Shown in pieces: positions 1 through 12,020 of a DNA stretch of 64,000 nucleotides. Within the stretch, counting starts at the first letter, position 1. Each line of letters starts with the position of its first letter. The DNA lies in the NCBI GenBank assembly GCA_947561715.1, contig OX387197.1, positions 4,655,001-4,719,000 on the forward strand. Direction: 5' to 3'. The notes beneath the pieces were generated by a model. It did no database searches and was not told the DNA's origin. It saw only the letters and a list, made by a program, of their open reading frames with translations. The DNA is from Ascidia mentula (Eukaryota > Chordata > Ascidiacea > Phlebobranchia > Ascidiidae). The position numbers and the translations under genes are program-made.

Positions 1-1162
1 GATCAAAAAGCCACATCCTGAGAAAGTTTGAAAATTCAAACGTTTTATGTCAGCATTCAGATTTAAGCTGTCCATGTGATTCAATCAGAAGCTGCAGGGT
101 GTTGTAGGTGCAATGCGAAATCCTCAAACTCACCTCATTTACTCGTTTATTTTTCTCCCACATGGCCGTCGATCATTTAGTGAAGAAAATAACCCAAAAA
201 GGTTCGCGGGCATCTCCAAAATGGATAATTGTAAAAAACTCTGTTTTATATTGAATGTGCCGATAAAGCCCATATTTCGTTGCGTTGCTATTAAACCGCC
301 CAATGTACGCGTGTATGCTTGTTCTATGAGGTGTGCAACAATTTAGCAGGTACATAAATGGGTTTAATTATATCAAATGTTGTGTAATGTGTGACTCACT
401 ACACGGCCGTGTATATCGTGTATGGCCAAAACAGCGTCGCTTATTATTATTACCGCATACTGCAAACACTGCAGGGTTTGAACATGAATTCATGGCCTGA
501 CAAACGTTTTTCAATGGTTTTCTATACTGTTTACACCAATGCACGTTTTATCCCAAACGTATAGCCTAAGTGATTAAACTTCCCGGAAATAAGTCATGAA
601 TTTACAAACTGTTATATTGGTTTGATCTGTCGGGGTGATGAAATACAAGTGCCAGGGGTTAAATATCAGCTGTGTTTGTTGTCACAGTACAAATTTTTAG
701 CAAAGCACTCATGGTTGCATTCCTTGCATGTTCCTACTGACAATTACACTGAAATATGGAAAGACCACCTACGATTTACAAGATACAGGATTACGTAACG
801 AGCAGTGACGTGCGTAAACACTACCAATTTTGTTTATTATAATTTCAACGCAAATATTTGAATGCTGGTTTGTGTGAGGAAGCTCGCATTGCTTTATTTT
901 ATCAACTGCCCCTGTTTACCTCGCCAAATTTTTTTGCTCGTTGCTAAGACATTGCTCCAGAAACTACAACATAATTTAACGTCATTTATCAATTTCTTGT
1001 CAACCTATAAGAGTTGGGGAAGATACAGCGTGCGCACGTCTGTGTTCAAGTGTTTAGCATTGAGGTACGACAGGAAGATTTGTTCATATCCATTTATTTT
1101 TAATTACATATTCACAATACAGTATTTAGATTATTGCATCCGACAAAAACGGAATGAAGTAA
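1..1162. other. Intergenic, no gene recognised; copies of LCCL-array flank
   Basis: No coding exon could be supported here. Bases about 182-610 are a diverged direct copy of about 7724-8160, which lies upstream of the second LCCL gene. Bases about 725-1020 are a diverged copy of about 3925-4290, which lies downstream of that gene. The stretch is therefore made of duplicated flanks of the LCCL gene array. The open frames seen here lack homology and are judged accidental. Confidence 0.7.
1093..1098 (-). terminator. Candidate poly(A) signal of LCCL gene A
   Basis: The plus strand reads TTTATT (AATAAA on the minus strand), about 65 bases past the stop codon of LCCL gene A. This is a plausible cleavage signal for a short 3' UTR. 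It is a six-base match in AT-rich DNA, so it is only supportive. Confidence 0.4.
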
Positions 1163-3451
1163 CTAGCAGATCAGATATTCATGCCTCAGTACAATTGAAT
1201 ATGACCAGGTTTGTACAATTAGTCGCAACTTCACAGCTTCAACCGGATGAGGAAACAAGTTTGTTTTGGGTGTCAAGTTGTCATGGTTTCCAACAAAGAT
1301 CTACACAAATGATACTTAGTTTTTAGAGATTGCTTTTATAAAGCTACTCAGAAACAAAATAGAAAGACAGTTCAAAATTTCAAATGTAATGTTATTATCT
1401 GCAGCGGAATATTTTGTTTCAACTTACAATGGGATGATCCAAAGAGTTGCTTATTTCTCTCCAGGAAGTGTCAGCGGGACCCATGTATGCTATCTTGTAA
1501 GATGTAACCCTCTGGGCGATTCTGTTGTCACCTCGTCCTTGAGTGATTACACCCGCTACCAAATATATTCGGTTCAATTTGACCTGAATCCATTCGCCAG
1601 CTTGATCTGTCAGAATTTTAACATTTACGCAAAGTATTCGGCACCAATATACAGAAGCACACACGTTTTCCTCCTGCCCAGCCACCGGGGTTTAGGCCAG
1701 TAATGCCAGAAAAGTCTAATCTTCCAAATTTAGCCCCATTTCCAGGGTCATTGGCATAGAGTGACGACGCCGACAAAGCGCTGTCAGAAATGGTCCAGTT
1801 TTTCAGTCCCATATAATGGTTACAAGCTAAAAGTAAAATATAATATTTCTCTTGTTCATTATTGATTGTATTTTTAGCCGAAAAGAACTGATTTGCTCGG
1901 TGATCGACATGTCAAATGACAAATTAAACACAAAATTTAATTTAGTCTTCAGTTTAAGTGTGTTTGGGAATCACAAACTTCGCAAATTCTTTGGTAGATT
2001 AACGAATTTGTAATATGCCGTGCAGCGTCATTAACGAAGAAAATACCATTTTCACAACTTTTCCCAATGAAACCTGCACCACATATACATCCATAGTCTG
2101 CCAAGAGGTCAATGCAAGTCCCTTGATTTTTGCAAGGGTTGCCGTACGAACAAGAATCCACATCTGGAAAAGATTTGTTAAGATCTAAAGAAAATGATTA
2201 CAACTTCTTACCTGTAAAAGCGAACCAAGAAGCCTCCGTGCATCCGTTTAAATTATTTGTCATGAGAATGTTGCTCTCATTGACGTATTTGTAGAGAGTG
2301 ACACGACCCCCATCTACGTAACGAAATATAAGAGAAGGGACAATTAATTCCAGATTATTTTCTGCATTTGTGTCCTTCATGTGTTTGCAATACCAAAAAT
2401 ACAACTTACGAACAATAATATCAAAAACTCAAATTTTTTTGCAGTTTAATGAAAACTAACTGGATTTGCAGGTAAATTATGGCAAGCAGTTTTTCTATGT
2501 GAAAAGGTCAAATAGCTTTGAATTGCGATTGTGGCTGATAGCGTTTTGTTCTTTACTTCTATGTAATGTCAAAACTACTGTAATAAAGACAGCTCAGTTA
2601 AAGTTTTTTTCAAAAAAAATATATTTTGACACACCAAGCATCACTACCTTCTGCAACTTGTTCCAATAAATAAAATCTATTCAAATCTACCAGTTTTGTG
2701 GTAATAACATCATCCGAAACCTATAGCTCATCTCTATGATCGTTCAAACTACATATTACAAGCATCAATCGCAACCCAAATCAATACACGGTAAAAAAGT
2801 TACCTGTTATTTTGCCCGCTTGTTTGGCGGCGGCACAAACCGCACTAGTCACGTGATAAGCGTTGGTTCCGCATGGGTAAATTTGACCTTGACATCCAGG
2901 TGGACAGTTGACCTTCGTGATGGAATACTGGGTGTTTCCGTCGGTCGAACAAGTCACTTCAGACAAAGAGTTGGTGATACGTGTTACAGAGAGAATTAAT
3001 ATATATTTTTATAGATGTTACTTTGAAATGTGTAAAACGGTTCATCATGCGAGCATGTCTGACTTGTGACTCCATTTTCTGAGGTTCTAAAAAGACTTGC
3101 AGGCGCAGATGTCAGAAAAACTTCAACAAATCCACCCGATGCTGATGATTAGAAACTAAAGTATGTTAAAACATATCCATCGCCATTAAATTACTTGGAA
3201 ATCCTACCATCAATCAGTTGTTCCCGCATAGCTGCAAGACAAATTGGACCTTGGGAGTATACACCGTCACCACACAACCTGGAGTGTTGCTTCCAGCAGT
3301 TAGTAGGACATGTCAGCATTGAGATTGAGTGGTTCAATGAAGAAAATTCCGTTTCACATGTTACGGTAGCAGTAATGCTTTCAAATCGGATAGACAAAAC
3401 AAAGACCGCGAAAACGTGCTTATTAACTTGCCACAATAATGGGCCCGGCAT
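1163..3451 (-). CDS. Secreted LCCL-LCCL-EGF-discoidin (F5/8C) protein, copy A
   Basis: Eight exons (minus): 3451-3208, 3141-3022, 2956-2804, 2313-2212, 2163-2047, 1826-1665, 1600-1428, 1300-1163. They join in frame to give 402 residues. Residues 1 to about 27 form a signal peptide (start MPGPLLW). Two LCCL domains follow (about 30-121 and 122-206; CPTNCWKQ and CPPGCQGQ mark their first cysteines), each split over two exons. Then come one EGF domain (about 207-245, NPCKNQGTC) and a discoidin/F5-8C domain (about 246-402: GEWIQVKL, GVITQG, TNLFPHP) ending in Cys then stop. All introns are phase 1 except the last (phase 0), the usual pattern of exon-shuffled extracellular modules. With no membrane segment the product should be secreted. 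F5/8C domains usually bind glycans or phospholipid; that role is inferred. A paralogue lies upstream at 4851-7022. I do not recognise a named orthologue. Confidence 0.85.
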
Positions 3452-4850
3452 TCTTATTCTTTTGATGCTATTTATCGATAGTTTTCTATCAAAAGCGTAA
3501 CACGAACGTAATTGCGTGTATTTTAAAGAAAAAGCTGTGCACGCATCGCCCTTACAACCGTATGTCAATCTATAGGTCTTTGCTTCTTTAGTCAGTAGCG
3601 TATTGTTAGGGTTACACATATCTAGACGAAATCTTTACAGATAGTCCAAAAATATCAATTTACAATACGTCATGAGGGAATCTCCGGTATTCTGCAAGAA
3701 CGTCACGCGTAAACAGAAATAAAAAAAACGCACCGACGTGACTTTAACTTATTCAGTAAAAAGTTATGCAGTGTTCACATAATTATGTAACGTTTTCATT
3801 TAATTCTGCATCCATATAACGTACGCAAACACACTCACTGCCACAACGCAACTGAATTCTGTAACAAGAAACCAGAGTGTTATAATTGATGATCTCTTTC
3901 TGTACCGCGAAAAGATTTAACCATGAAGCGTGTTCCTACTGAAAATTACACTGAAATATAAAAGACCACGTACGGTTAACAAGATACAGGATTACGTAAA
4001 GAGCAGTGACGTGCGTAAACGCTACCAATTTTGTTTGTTATAATTCCAACGCAGATATTTGAATGCTTGTTTGTGTCTGGACGCTCGTATTGCTATATAT
4101 ATAATTTATCGACTTCCTCTGTTTATCTCGCCAAATTCTGGATATACGGAGGCTTTATGTTTTGCTGTCTGGGTTCGTTGCAACGACATTACTCCAGAAA
4201 CTACAACAGTAAATGTAAAATGATATAAAACCACTACAAAACCAGATAAATTCTGACATTGTATGAATTTCTTGTCAACCTATAGGAGTTTGGTAAAAGC
4301 TATCCAGACCGAATGCGATGCTCACAATGCAAAACATGTACGAAAAGAAGTAAAGCAGATTAGATATTTATGCCTCAGTACAGTTGTACAATTTGTTTTT
4401 GCACAACGCTGTACGGTCCAACAAAAGCATTTAAAACGTTTTTATGGTACAAAAGCATCAATTTTATGTTCTTCCAGTTTAATAGGATTTCAAAATTACA
4501 CGGGACATAAAGGTGATCCACAAACATCAGATACCTGCCTTTTCAGCTAGGCTTTGTTTAGCGAAACGTCATCAGGAAAGCCCAGCTAATTAGCAGCTAT
4601 ACCCGTCGGTATACAAGTATGCGTTTAATTGTGCCAGAAGAACAGAGTGATTAGAAAACAAATATGTACAAAAATCGTCAGGAATGAGATTTTTTTGCTT
4701 CGTTAAATATAATTTCGATTATTTTGATCATTCTGTTGCTTAATATATGGAATAACAAACGGAGTAAAGAATTATGTGACAAATTGCCTTATCGCAATAA
4801 ATTAGGCAAGTGTCTGGTGCAAAATGATAAGCAGTGCGGGGAAAACTAAA
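3452..4850. other. Spacer between the two LCCL genes
   Basis: No gene is recognised. Bases about 3925-4290 are a diverged direct copy of about 725-1020, so each gene carries the same 3' flank and the duplicated unit spans gene plus flank (about 3.2 kb). Open frames here (for example 4263-4550 plus) show no domain. Confidence 0.65.
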
Positions 4851-7022
4851 CTAACATGTTAGATACTCGTGTCGGAGAACAACAAAACCTGTAGGACTTG
4901 TTTCCACAATTAATCGAAGTTTAACAGCTGCAACAGGATGAGGAAACATGTTGGTCTTGAAACTGTAAGTATCCACATTTCCAGGAAAGATCTGTATAGT
5001 GAGAAATGAATTTTAACAATTGTTTGTAACCCCAAAGCTGAACACGGTAATGTGTAATTTACTTAGAACTGGAAAATGTATAATACGTTAAGGTTATGTT
5101 AAATGATTTACAACTCACGATTGGTTGTCCGGACGAGTTGCTCACTTCCTTCCAAGTTGATTCTGTGGGACTCGTGTAGTTGATTCTGTACGACGCGACG
5201 TAATGATGTCCTCTGTAATCTCCTTGAGTGATGACTCCTGACACCCAGCGTGTCTCATTCAAATCCACCTGAATCCATTCTCCCGCAACCCCTGTACCAT
5301 AAATGTTTTGATTGCAATGTCTTCATAGTTGCACGGTAAAAGTGCATTGCTTTGGTGTCGAACCAATCAATTAGTAGTTGTGCGTAATTTACACTGTGCA
5401 CAGAAAACCATTTGAGGCCAGCAATACAGTCATTTTTATTCAGATGTGTGCGCGTCTCCATCTGGCTGCAGGTGTGGCTTGGGCCCTCAAATTCACCATA
5501 AAGCAATAGCTACACTCACTGTCTTTTGCAGCGTGCCAAACACTTGTTTGATTAAGTCTCCCATTGTATGCTTCAAAGACCAATTGGTCAAACCACACCG
5601 ACGAGGCGGACATTGCGCTGTCTGGTACAGCTCCACTCTCCAGACCCAAGTAGCGTTGACAAGCTATGATGCAGATTTGTGTTATATTTACTGATCACAG
5701 TAACAAACATAAGCGATAAAAATACAATAATAATTATACGCCAGATTCCCTAGGGGAAGGTGACTAATAAAAAAACAATTTACCAACCTATCTGTATATT
5801 ACAGGTCTTGCCTTCGAACGGAGGTAAACAAGTGCAAGCGAAATCAGCCAAAAGATTAACACAGGTACCTTGGTTCTTACAAGGATTTCCCAAACTGCAT
5901 TTGTTGATATCTAAAAGCAACGATAATATCTTCAATGTAAATTATCTTTTGTTTTGCACCTCTTGGCAGTAGCCATGCTGAACACATGCCATTTGCAACC
6001 AATTATATTAGGTTACAAAAAATATATTTAGTGACTTTAAATCGGAGCTGGCAAAACCATTTTTTGAGTCTCACAAGTTAGCAATTTGCAAGCAATCATA
6101 GTTGGTGAGGCGCTGTAAGGTTTATTCACTACTTTTGTTTTTTCACATTATGATTTTACCTGTGAATACGAACCACGAGGTGGCAGTGCATCCATCATAA
6201 TTTGAAGTTAATTGAATGTTGCTTCCATTTGTATATTTGTAAACCGTTACCAGTCCTCCCACATCTAGAAATACATAAAACTTGAGTTCGAATTTAAATT
6301 TTACTCATGAATTTCTTCTGGATTGTTCATGTCAAAGTGGATGTTCGGCAAATGTTGTAACATTATGTGAATTACCGGATATTAATCCTGACTAAAAGGC
6401 GGCGGCGCAAACCGCACTGGTCAGGTGATAAGCGCTGGTTCCGCATGGGTAAGTTTGACCTTGACAACCGGGTGGACAGTTGACCTTCGTAATGGGATTC
6501 TGTGTGTCGCCGTCGGTGGAGCAAGTCACTGGTAAATTTTATGAATTTATTTTTAGTGGGAATGGAAATTTCAGATGCGTTTACTCGTACTTTCAAAGGT
6601 GTAACGTGGTGCAGCAATAGAACAAGTGTTACTTTCAACTCCGTTGCCATTTCCACTGAAAGATTGGAGTCCATCACTTTTTTTGTAAACGATGACAACT
6701 CCACCAGACACTGCGAAATATTCATTATTTGATACAAAATTGAACAGAAGTGAAATAGTTGCAACAAAACTTGACTTATAAATTTACCGTCGATTATTTG
6801 TGCCTGTTTAGCAGCAAGGCACACTGGACCTTGGAAGTAGACGAGTTGACCACATATTGCTGAATGTTGCTTCCAGCAGTCGGCCGGGCATATTAATTCC
6901 GAGATGGAATAATTTAGTGAAGAAAACTCCATGTCACAAGTAATAGTAACAGGAATGCATTTAAGTTTGAGGGAAAACACGATGACGTAGAAAACCACTT
7001 GTCTCCATGACAGAGTTTTCAT
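4851..7022 (-). pseudogene. LCCL-LCCL-EGF-discoidin protein, copy B, with in-frame stop
   Basis: Same eight-exon plan as copy A (minus): 7022-6788, 6710-6591, 6528-6372, 6264-6160, 5910-5788, 5663-5520, 5291-5119, 4991-4851. The exon 3 end at 6372 is the donor aligned to copy A. Signal peptide (MKTLSWRQ; an in-frame ATG 21 bases upstream is possible), two LCCL domains, EGF (NPCKNQGTC) and discoidin (GEWIQVDL, GVITQGDY) are all visible and introns stay in phase. Exon 3, however, carries TAG at 6394-6392, in the second LCCL domain, where copy A has a glutamine codon (CAA). The exon end and donor beyond it align without length change, so one base change from a glutamine codon would explain it. 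As written the product stops after about 160 residues, keeping LCCL1 and half of LCCL2. It may be a recent pseudogene, a segregating null allele, or a sequencing error; every other exon looks intact. Confidence 0.75.
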
Positions 7023-7723
7023 TGTTGATTTGAATCGATGCAATTTAACAAATGTTAAAATTCGTGAAAAATCTAGGAAATATGTTTTTAGTTTTTATTT
7101 TCGAAGTCATTTTGTTTCAAACCACACTTAGTTCAAATGTTAGCATGCAGCTGTGGCAACATTTGAAAAACACTTAATACATATTTTAAGTACGCGCAAC
7201 TGCGATGCGCCGGGTGTAGCTCAAAAATTCCAAGTCAGTTTCCTCTCTGCTTTCATTCCGGATGACTTCGATTTGAAAGTTTCACAAGACATTACACACA
7301 TTCTAACTACAACAACCGATTTCCTATGACAAGAAAATGCTTTGGCATTATTTATTGTGCCACATAGGTGTGACAACTACAATAAAACGTTGTACAGATG
7401 ATGTTGAAACTGCGAAAGACGTAATACAGTGTTGTATGAAGCTGCAATACAAAATGCCTGAGTCATTAATCTATACAGTTCAATAATCTGCAGTATTTCT
7501 CAACGAGCAAAAATATTGTGCTTCTCTCATACAACTTTTGCATCTACCCCGCATGTTGTCGTTTTAAACACATGTTTTAACCTTCCCGGAAGTGACATGC
7601 CGCTTGCATGACGTTTTTCAATTGTGATCTTCCTAATTGCTATTGCCTTTAAACGTTGCGAACTGCGTTCTTTTTTTCTTTTCTTTCCGTCTTGAATCTC
7701 ATTAGTAGCCGGCTGACCATAAG

Positions 7724-8160
7724 TTAAGAAAATAACCCAAAAAGGTTCGCGGGCAACTCCAAACTGGATATTTGTAAAAAAACTCTGTTTTATAATCTAT
7801 GTGCCGATAAAGCCCACATATCGTTGCGTTGTTATTAAACCGCCCAATGTACGCGTGTATGCTTGTTCTATGAGATGTGCAACAATTTAGCATGTATATA
7901 AATGGGTTTATTTAACCAAATTCTATGTAACGTGGGACTTTGACAATCCGAACAAATTTTTTAGGATATGTGTAAATACGACTGACAACAACGTGCTCAC
8001 TTATTATTTCCGCATAATGTAAACACTGCAGGGGGTGAAAATCAGTTCATTGCCTGACAAAAGTTTTTCAAAGGTTCCCTGCATTGCTGTAACCAATGCA
8101 GGCTGTCAGTTTTTGCCCCAAAGCAATAGTCAAGGTGATTAAACTTCCTGGAAATGAGTA
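7724..8160. repeat. Direct repeat of bases about 182-610
   Basis: A stretch upstream of LCCL copy B, from the AAGAAAATAACCCAAAAAGG start onward, matches about 182-610 with scattered mismatches and small indels. It is probably 5' flank shared by array members. The copy near base 182 would then belong to a further gene to the left of the window. Confidence 0.7.
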
Positions 8161-10076
8161 ATCAGTTACATCACTTCGCTTGGTAACGAAACATTGTAAC
8201 ACAAAGGGCACGAAACGTCACATTGATATGATATGTCTGGTAAACACGGTCAAACCCGGGCCGAAATTTAACTTTGATTCCGTTTCTTACGTTTTACTTC
8301 TTTAAATTAAATTACAGTTTCCGCTGGACCAATTAAGAAAAGTGCGATTTTTAGTGTGGACAAACACTGCCCCTCGTGGCCAATTTTGTTGGCGAATGTA
8401 TTTGTTGCTGTGATGTTACTTTGATAACGTCATGTTATAATTTCAAGATGAGTTATACTGTTCATGATTTCATTGCAGTTAACTCAAGGTTTCTCCATCA
8501 ACCGACAACAAACCTTTTTGTAGCTAAGCCTACAAGACCTTTCTAAATAATTATGATGTAAGCCTACAGACCAATTTCAAATATTGCAAACGAAATTCAA
8601 GAATAATACAAAGATAAATTTTTTTTTTCATAGCCGCCAGTTCAATGGATTTCAATAATAGATATTACAGCATGAAGAACAGACAACAAAGAACAACGGT
8701 AACACACTACACATTTTACTAAAATACGTGACGGAACATGGGAAGCATCACATAGTATTGAGCGACACAGTTGGCCTCAACAGAGTGGTGCCAGTATTTT
8801 TTTTTAATTTACAGCAACTACGTCAAAGCACAGATAGTCACTAATGATTAGAAACAGGTACTATAGGTTTATCACTACTTAAGCTTTTCGTAATTTCATT
8901 CACTACAATGTGTTTTTGCTTTATGTATGATACTTCATTTTATTTTTGCATAATATCTATTTTCCAGCTAAACTTTAGATAGGAGGGTCGTTTTGTGATC
9001 GTGTCCTGAGTTGTTTTCGGAAATTTATCTTTTTCTCATGTCATTAACCAGCACCCTATCACGTGATCTCTTTGCAGCCGCGAACGCAAATTTCGGAAAG
9101 TTGAAATATAATTTTAAATAATCCTGTTAATTGGAACAGCGTTTTTGAATTATTTATTATAATTTGTGATGAATTCTAAAAATATTTAGATGTGTTTGTT
9201 TCTCTATTCCGGCTGCAATGTGAATACTAGGACAGTATATTTTTTATAATGACCTTCAGCTTCAGCAACATCCAACATGCACAACTTATTTCAATCTACA
9301 TAATTGCGGTGATATGTTGTTTGTGTCAGTGTATGTATAAAAAGGATAATTAATAAAAACAAGATTTAATTTTGGGCATCTGTAAACTAAAACTAAAAAG
9401 AGGCGACTGTAAACTAATAAATTTGCAGCAAAACTCTTGAAATAGGCCTACAGTTTTTTCTTTTGAGAAAGTCGATTGCACAGCAGACAAACTGACAATT
9501 TCTGAATGTTGAAAAAGTATTTTTGCGTGAATTTCTGATAAAATTGGAAAATTTTTACTAAATTCTTTCCAATCAGGGTAGTTGCCTTGATAAATCAGCA
9601 GATCCCAGATTGGAAAACATGTTGTGTGCGGAAGATATATCGTTTGTGAAAATTTACTCATCATCCGTGCAATTAAAATTAGCTAATGCAATGACATAGG
9701 ATAAACGTTGCGATTCCCGCATTGTCCTTGCAAATAACAAACTTTCCAATTTGGGCCAGATCAAAGATCGGTATACTGCTTTGCTTATCTAAAGATTTTT
9801 TGGGGGGCTCGTTTTATTGCTGTCTTGATTTAAAAAATATATATTTGGCCTTGGTACCAAATTGATGAAAATTGTTTTCATTGAGTTGTAATTTGGACAG
9901 AGGATTTTTTTGGCATGCATTATTTATGCAGACAAACCAATATTTTTGTTATCTTAGCTAATTTTGTTTTCATGGATAAAATTTTTTCAATAGTGCATAG
10001 ACCTTATCTAATGACATTTTTTCCAATCTGAATAATTTTTGTTTTAAGCCTAAATGGTATATATATATCTATATAT

Positions 10077-10092
10077 ACTGATTGTTTTACAG
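10077..10092 (+). promoter_or_regulatory. Candidate 3' splice acceptor upstream of Miro start
   Basis: The sequence ATTGTTTTACAG ends at 10092, 59 bases before the Miro ATG. The Miro reading frame has no introns, so this acceptor would serve spliced-leader trans-splicing or a 5' UTR intron. Two very short upstream ORFs (ATG TAA at 10095, and a five-codon one from 10100) would lie in the resulting leader. Confidence 0.4.
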
Positions 10093-10151
10093 GCATGTAA
10101 TGTGGCAATATTTGTAAATATTCATTGTGCCTGTCTTGCTGCTGTTTGGGT

Positions 10152-12020
10152 ATGTGGAAAGACATACACATACTTCTACTAGGAGAACCAAAAGTTGGCA
10201 AAACATCGCTCATACTTTCACTTGTCAGCGAGGAGTTCCAGGAAGATGTCCCTTCCCGGGTAGAAGAAATCACTATTCCTGCTGATGTGACGCCAGAAAA
10301 AGTGCCTACCTATATTGTGGATTATTCAGAGGCTGACCAAGCAGAGTATAAGTTATGCGAAGAAGTGGCCAGGGCTAATGTAATATGCTTAGTGTATGAT
10401 TTAACGGACCTGGACACGCTGCAGCAGATCAGGGAAAGATGGCTGCCCTTGGTGAGAGAGTATTCAATGCACGATACCATGCTTCCTGTTATTTTGGTTG
10501 GAAACAAGTCAGATTTAATTCCAGACACAAAGATGTACGAAATTATGCCACTGATGAACGACTTCCCCGAAATTGAAACTTGCATCGAGTGTTCTTCAAA
10601 AACTTTGAACAATGTCAGCGAGATGTTTTACTTTGCACAAAAGGCAGTGTTGCACCCTACAGGCCCTCTATATTCTCCTCTCGACGGCTACCTTAAGCCT
10701 GAAAGCAAAATTGCTCTCACTAGAATATTTAATTTATGTGACAAGGATAATGATGGATTGCTCAACGATTCTGAGCTAGCGAATTTCCAGAAAATCTGTT
10801 TTAGTACTCCATTGGCATCACAGGCACTGCAGGATGTGAAAAATGTGGTCAAGAAAAATTGCCTAAATGGTGTTATTGATGAGTGTCTTACGCTGGATGG
10901 TTTTCTGTACTTGCATCTGCTATTTATTCAGAGGGGAAGACATGAGACTACATGGGCTGTTCTTCGCAAATTCGGTTACAATGATAACCTAACGATGTCA
11001 GATGAATATGTAGCTCCAGATGCGATACTGCCACAACAAGACTCCACACCACAACTCACATCTGATGCCAGGGATTTCCTGGTGGGAATTTTCCAAAAGT
11101 ATGACAGGGACGGTGATGGGGCCTTAAACCAATCGGAAATGGATAACCTGTTTAGTGTCTTTCCATATGAGCCATGGGGTGCAGATGTGTTGAATACAGT
11201 TTGCACTAACGACAAAGGCTACATCACTCTAAAGGGGTTTTTGTCTCAATGGATGTTGACAACCTATTTGGATGTACCACGGACCTTGGAGTACTTGGGA
11301 TACTTAGGGTATTCGACTTTGTGTGGCAAAACTTCACAACTCGATGGAATAGCTTACATGCACAATAACACAGCTCAAAGTACGGAACACACAAAGGATA
11401 TATACACTTGCAAGGTAGTTGGAACACGTGGTGTAGGAAAAACCACCTTCTTGCAAGGTTTACTACAGCGAGGATGGGATTCAAAGGCGTCCAAAGCTCA
11501 AGTGTCAGTATTGGCGATCAACGAAATTGCAGTCACCCAACGACCTCCGGTGTACTTGTTGCTCCATGAAGTTGAGATCACTGATGTGCTGTCCGCGGGC
11601 GAAGGCCTCTTCATGTGCGACGCCGTGTGTCTTCTGTATGACGTCACAGATGCCAACAGCTTTCAACACTGCATTGAATTGTACAAGAAGTACGTAGTCA
11701 ACTCAAACGTGGCTTGCTTTGTGGTAGCCATGAAGAGCGACTGCAGTCCCGTTCGTCAGCACTGTACAGTCCAGCCTGAAGACTTTTGTGTGCGCAACAG
11801 ACTTCCATTGCCGAAACCGTACACATCTCGCACCGGAGATTTAACTGTTTATGAACAAATAGCAGATGAAACGGCAAATCCCAGTGCAGCTAGTCTTCCC
11901 GACTCCAACATAATCAGTGTGTGCGTTAAAATCGGTTTCCTCGCTGTTGTGTGTGCAGCTGCTGGATACGGACTTTACAAGCTAGGCAAAGTCAAATTGT
12001 TCACTGCAAGTAGAGTATAG
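10152..12020 (+). CDS. RHOT1: Mitochondrial Rho GTPase (Miro)
   Basis: A single exon codes 622 residues collinear with animal Miro proteins. The start is the ATG at 10152 (MWKDIHILLLGEP); the open frame runs 9 codons further up but without an ATG. N-terminal GTPase: P-loop GEPKVGKTS at about 11-19, NKSD at about 117. Two EF-hands have canonical loops (DKDNDGLLNDSE about 197-208, DRDGDGALNQSE about 318-329). C-terminal GTPase has a full P-loop GTRGVGKTT (about 423-431) and MKSD (about 526). A hydrophobic tail anchor (about 588-610) is followed by 13 residues. Miro sits in the outer mitochondrial membrane and links mitochondria to TRAK-kinesin/dynein motors under Ca2+ control. Vertebrate RHOT genes have many introns; here there are none, so loss by retroposition or intron loss is likely. 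One gene probably stands for both vertebrate paralogues (inference). It converges on HEATR1. Confidence 0.97.
   Translation: MWKDIHILLLGEPKVGKTSLILSLVSEEFQEDVPSRVEEITIPADVTPEKVPTYIVDYSEADQAEYKLCEEVARANVICLVYDLTDLDTLQQIRERWLPLVREYSMHDTMLPVILVGNKSDLIPDTKMYEIMPLMNDFPEIETCIECSSKTLNNVSEMFYFAQKAVLHPTGPLYSPLDGYLKPESKIALTRIFNLCDKDNDGLLNDSELANFQKICFSTPLASQALQDVKNVVKKNCLNGVIDECLTLDGFLYLHLLFIQRGRHETTWAVLRKFGYNDNLTMSDEYVAPDAILPQQDSTPQLTSDARDFLVGIFQKYDRDGDGALNQSEMDNLFSVFPYEPWGADVLNTVCTNDKGYITLKGFLSQWMLTTYLDVPRTLEYLGYLGYSTLCGKTSQLDGIAYMHNNTAQSTEHTKDIYTCKVVGTRGVGKTTFLQGLLQRGWDSKASKAQVSVLAINEIAVTQRPPVYLLLHEVEITDVLSAGEGLFMCDAVCLLYDVTDANSFQHCIELYKKYVVNSNVACFVVAMKSDCSPVRQHCTVQPEDFCVRNRLPLPKPYTSRTGDLTVYEQIADETANPSAASLPDSNIISVCVKIGFLAVVCAAAGYGLYKLGKVKLFTASRV

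Larger units (their letters stand above)
725..7022. repeat. Tandem duplication carrying the two LCCL genes
   Basis: Two diverged direct copies, about 725-3451 and about 3925-7022, each hold a whole gene plus its 3' flank. Exon order, intron phases and most exon lengths agree between copies (exon 7 is 173 bases in both), while introns differ. The duplication is therefore old relative to intron divergence. Confidence 0.8.
7023..10151. other. Intergenic, no gene recognised
   Basis: AT-rich DNA between LCCL copy B and Miro. Apart from the repeat at 7724-8160 nothing coding is supported. The longest frame (9350-9664 minus, 104 codons) has no recognisable domain or flanking splice logic and is left out. 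Confidence 0.6.

Noticed and set aside
862..1326. 154-codon plus-strand frame
   Set aside because: It overlaps, on the other strand, the last exon of LCCL gene A, whose discoidin end (TNLFPHP, then Cys and stop) is convincing.
9350..9664. 104-codon minus-strand frame upstream of Miro
   Set aside because: No domain, no signal, no plausible splice partners; AT-rich frame without support.
10125..10151. Upstream start for Miro adding nine residues
   Set aside because: The first codon is TTG, not ATG; homology begins at the ATG at 10152.
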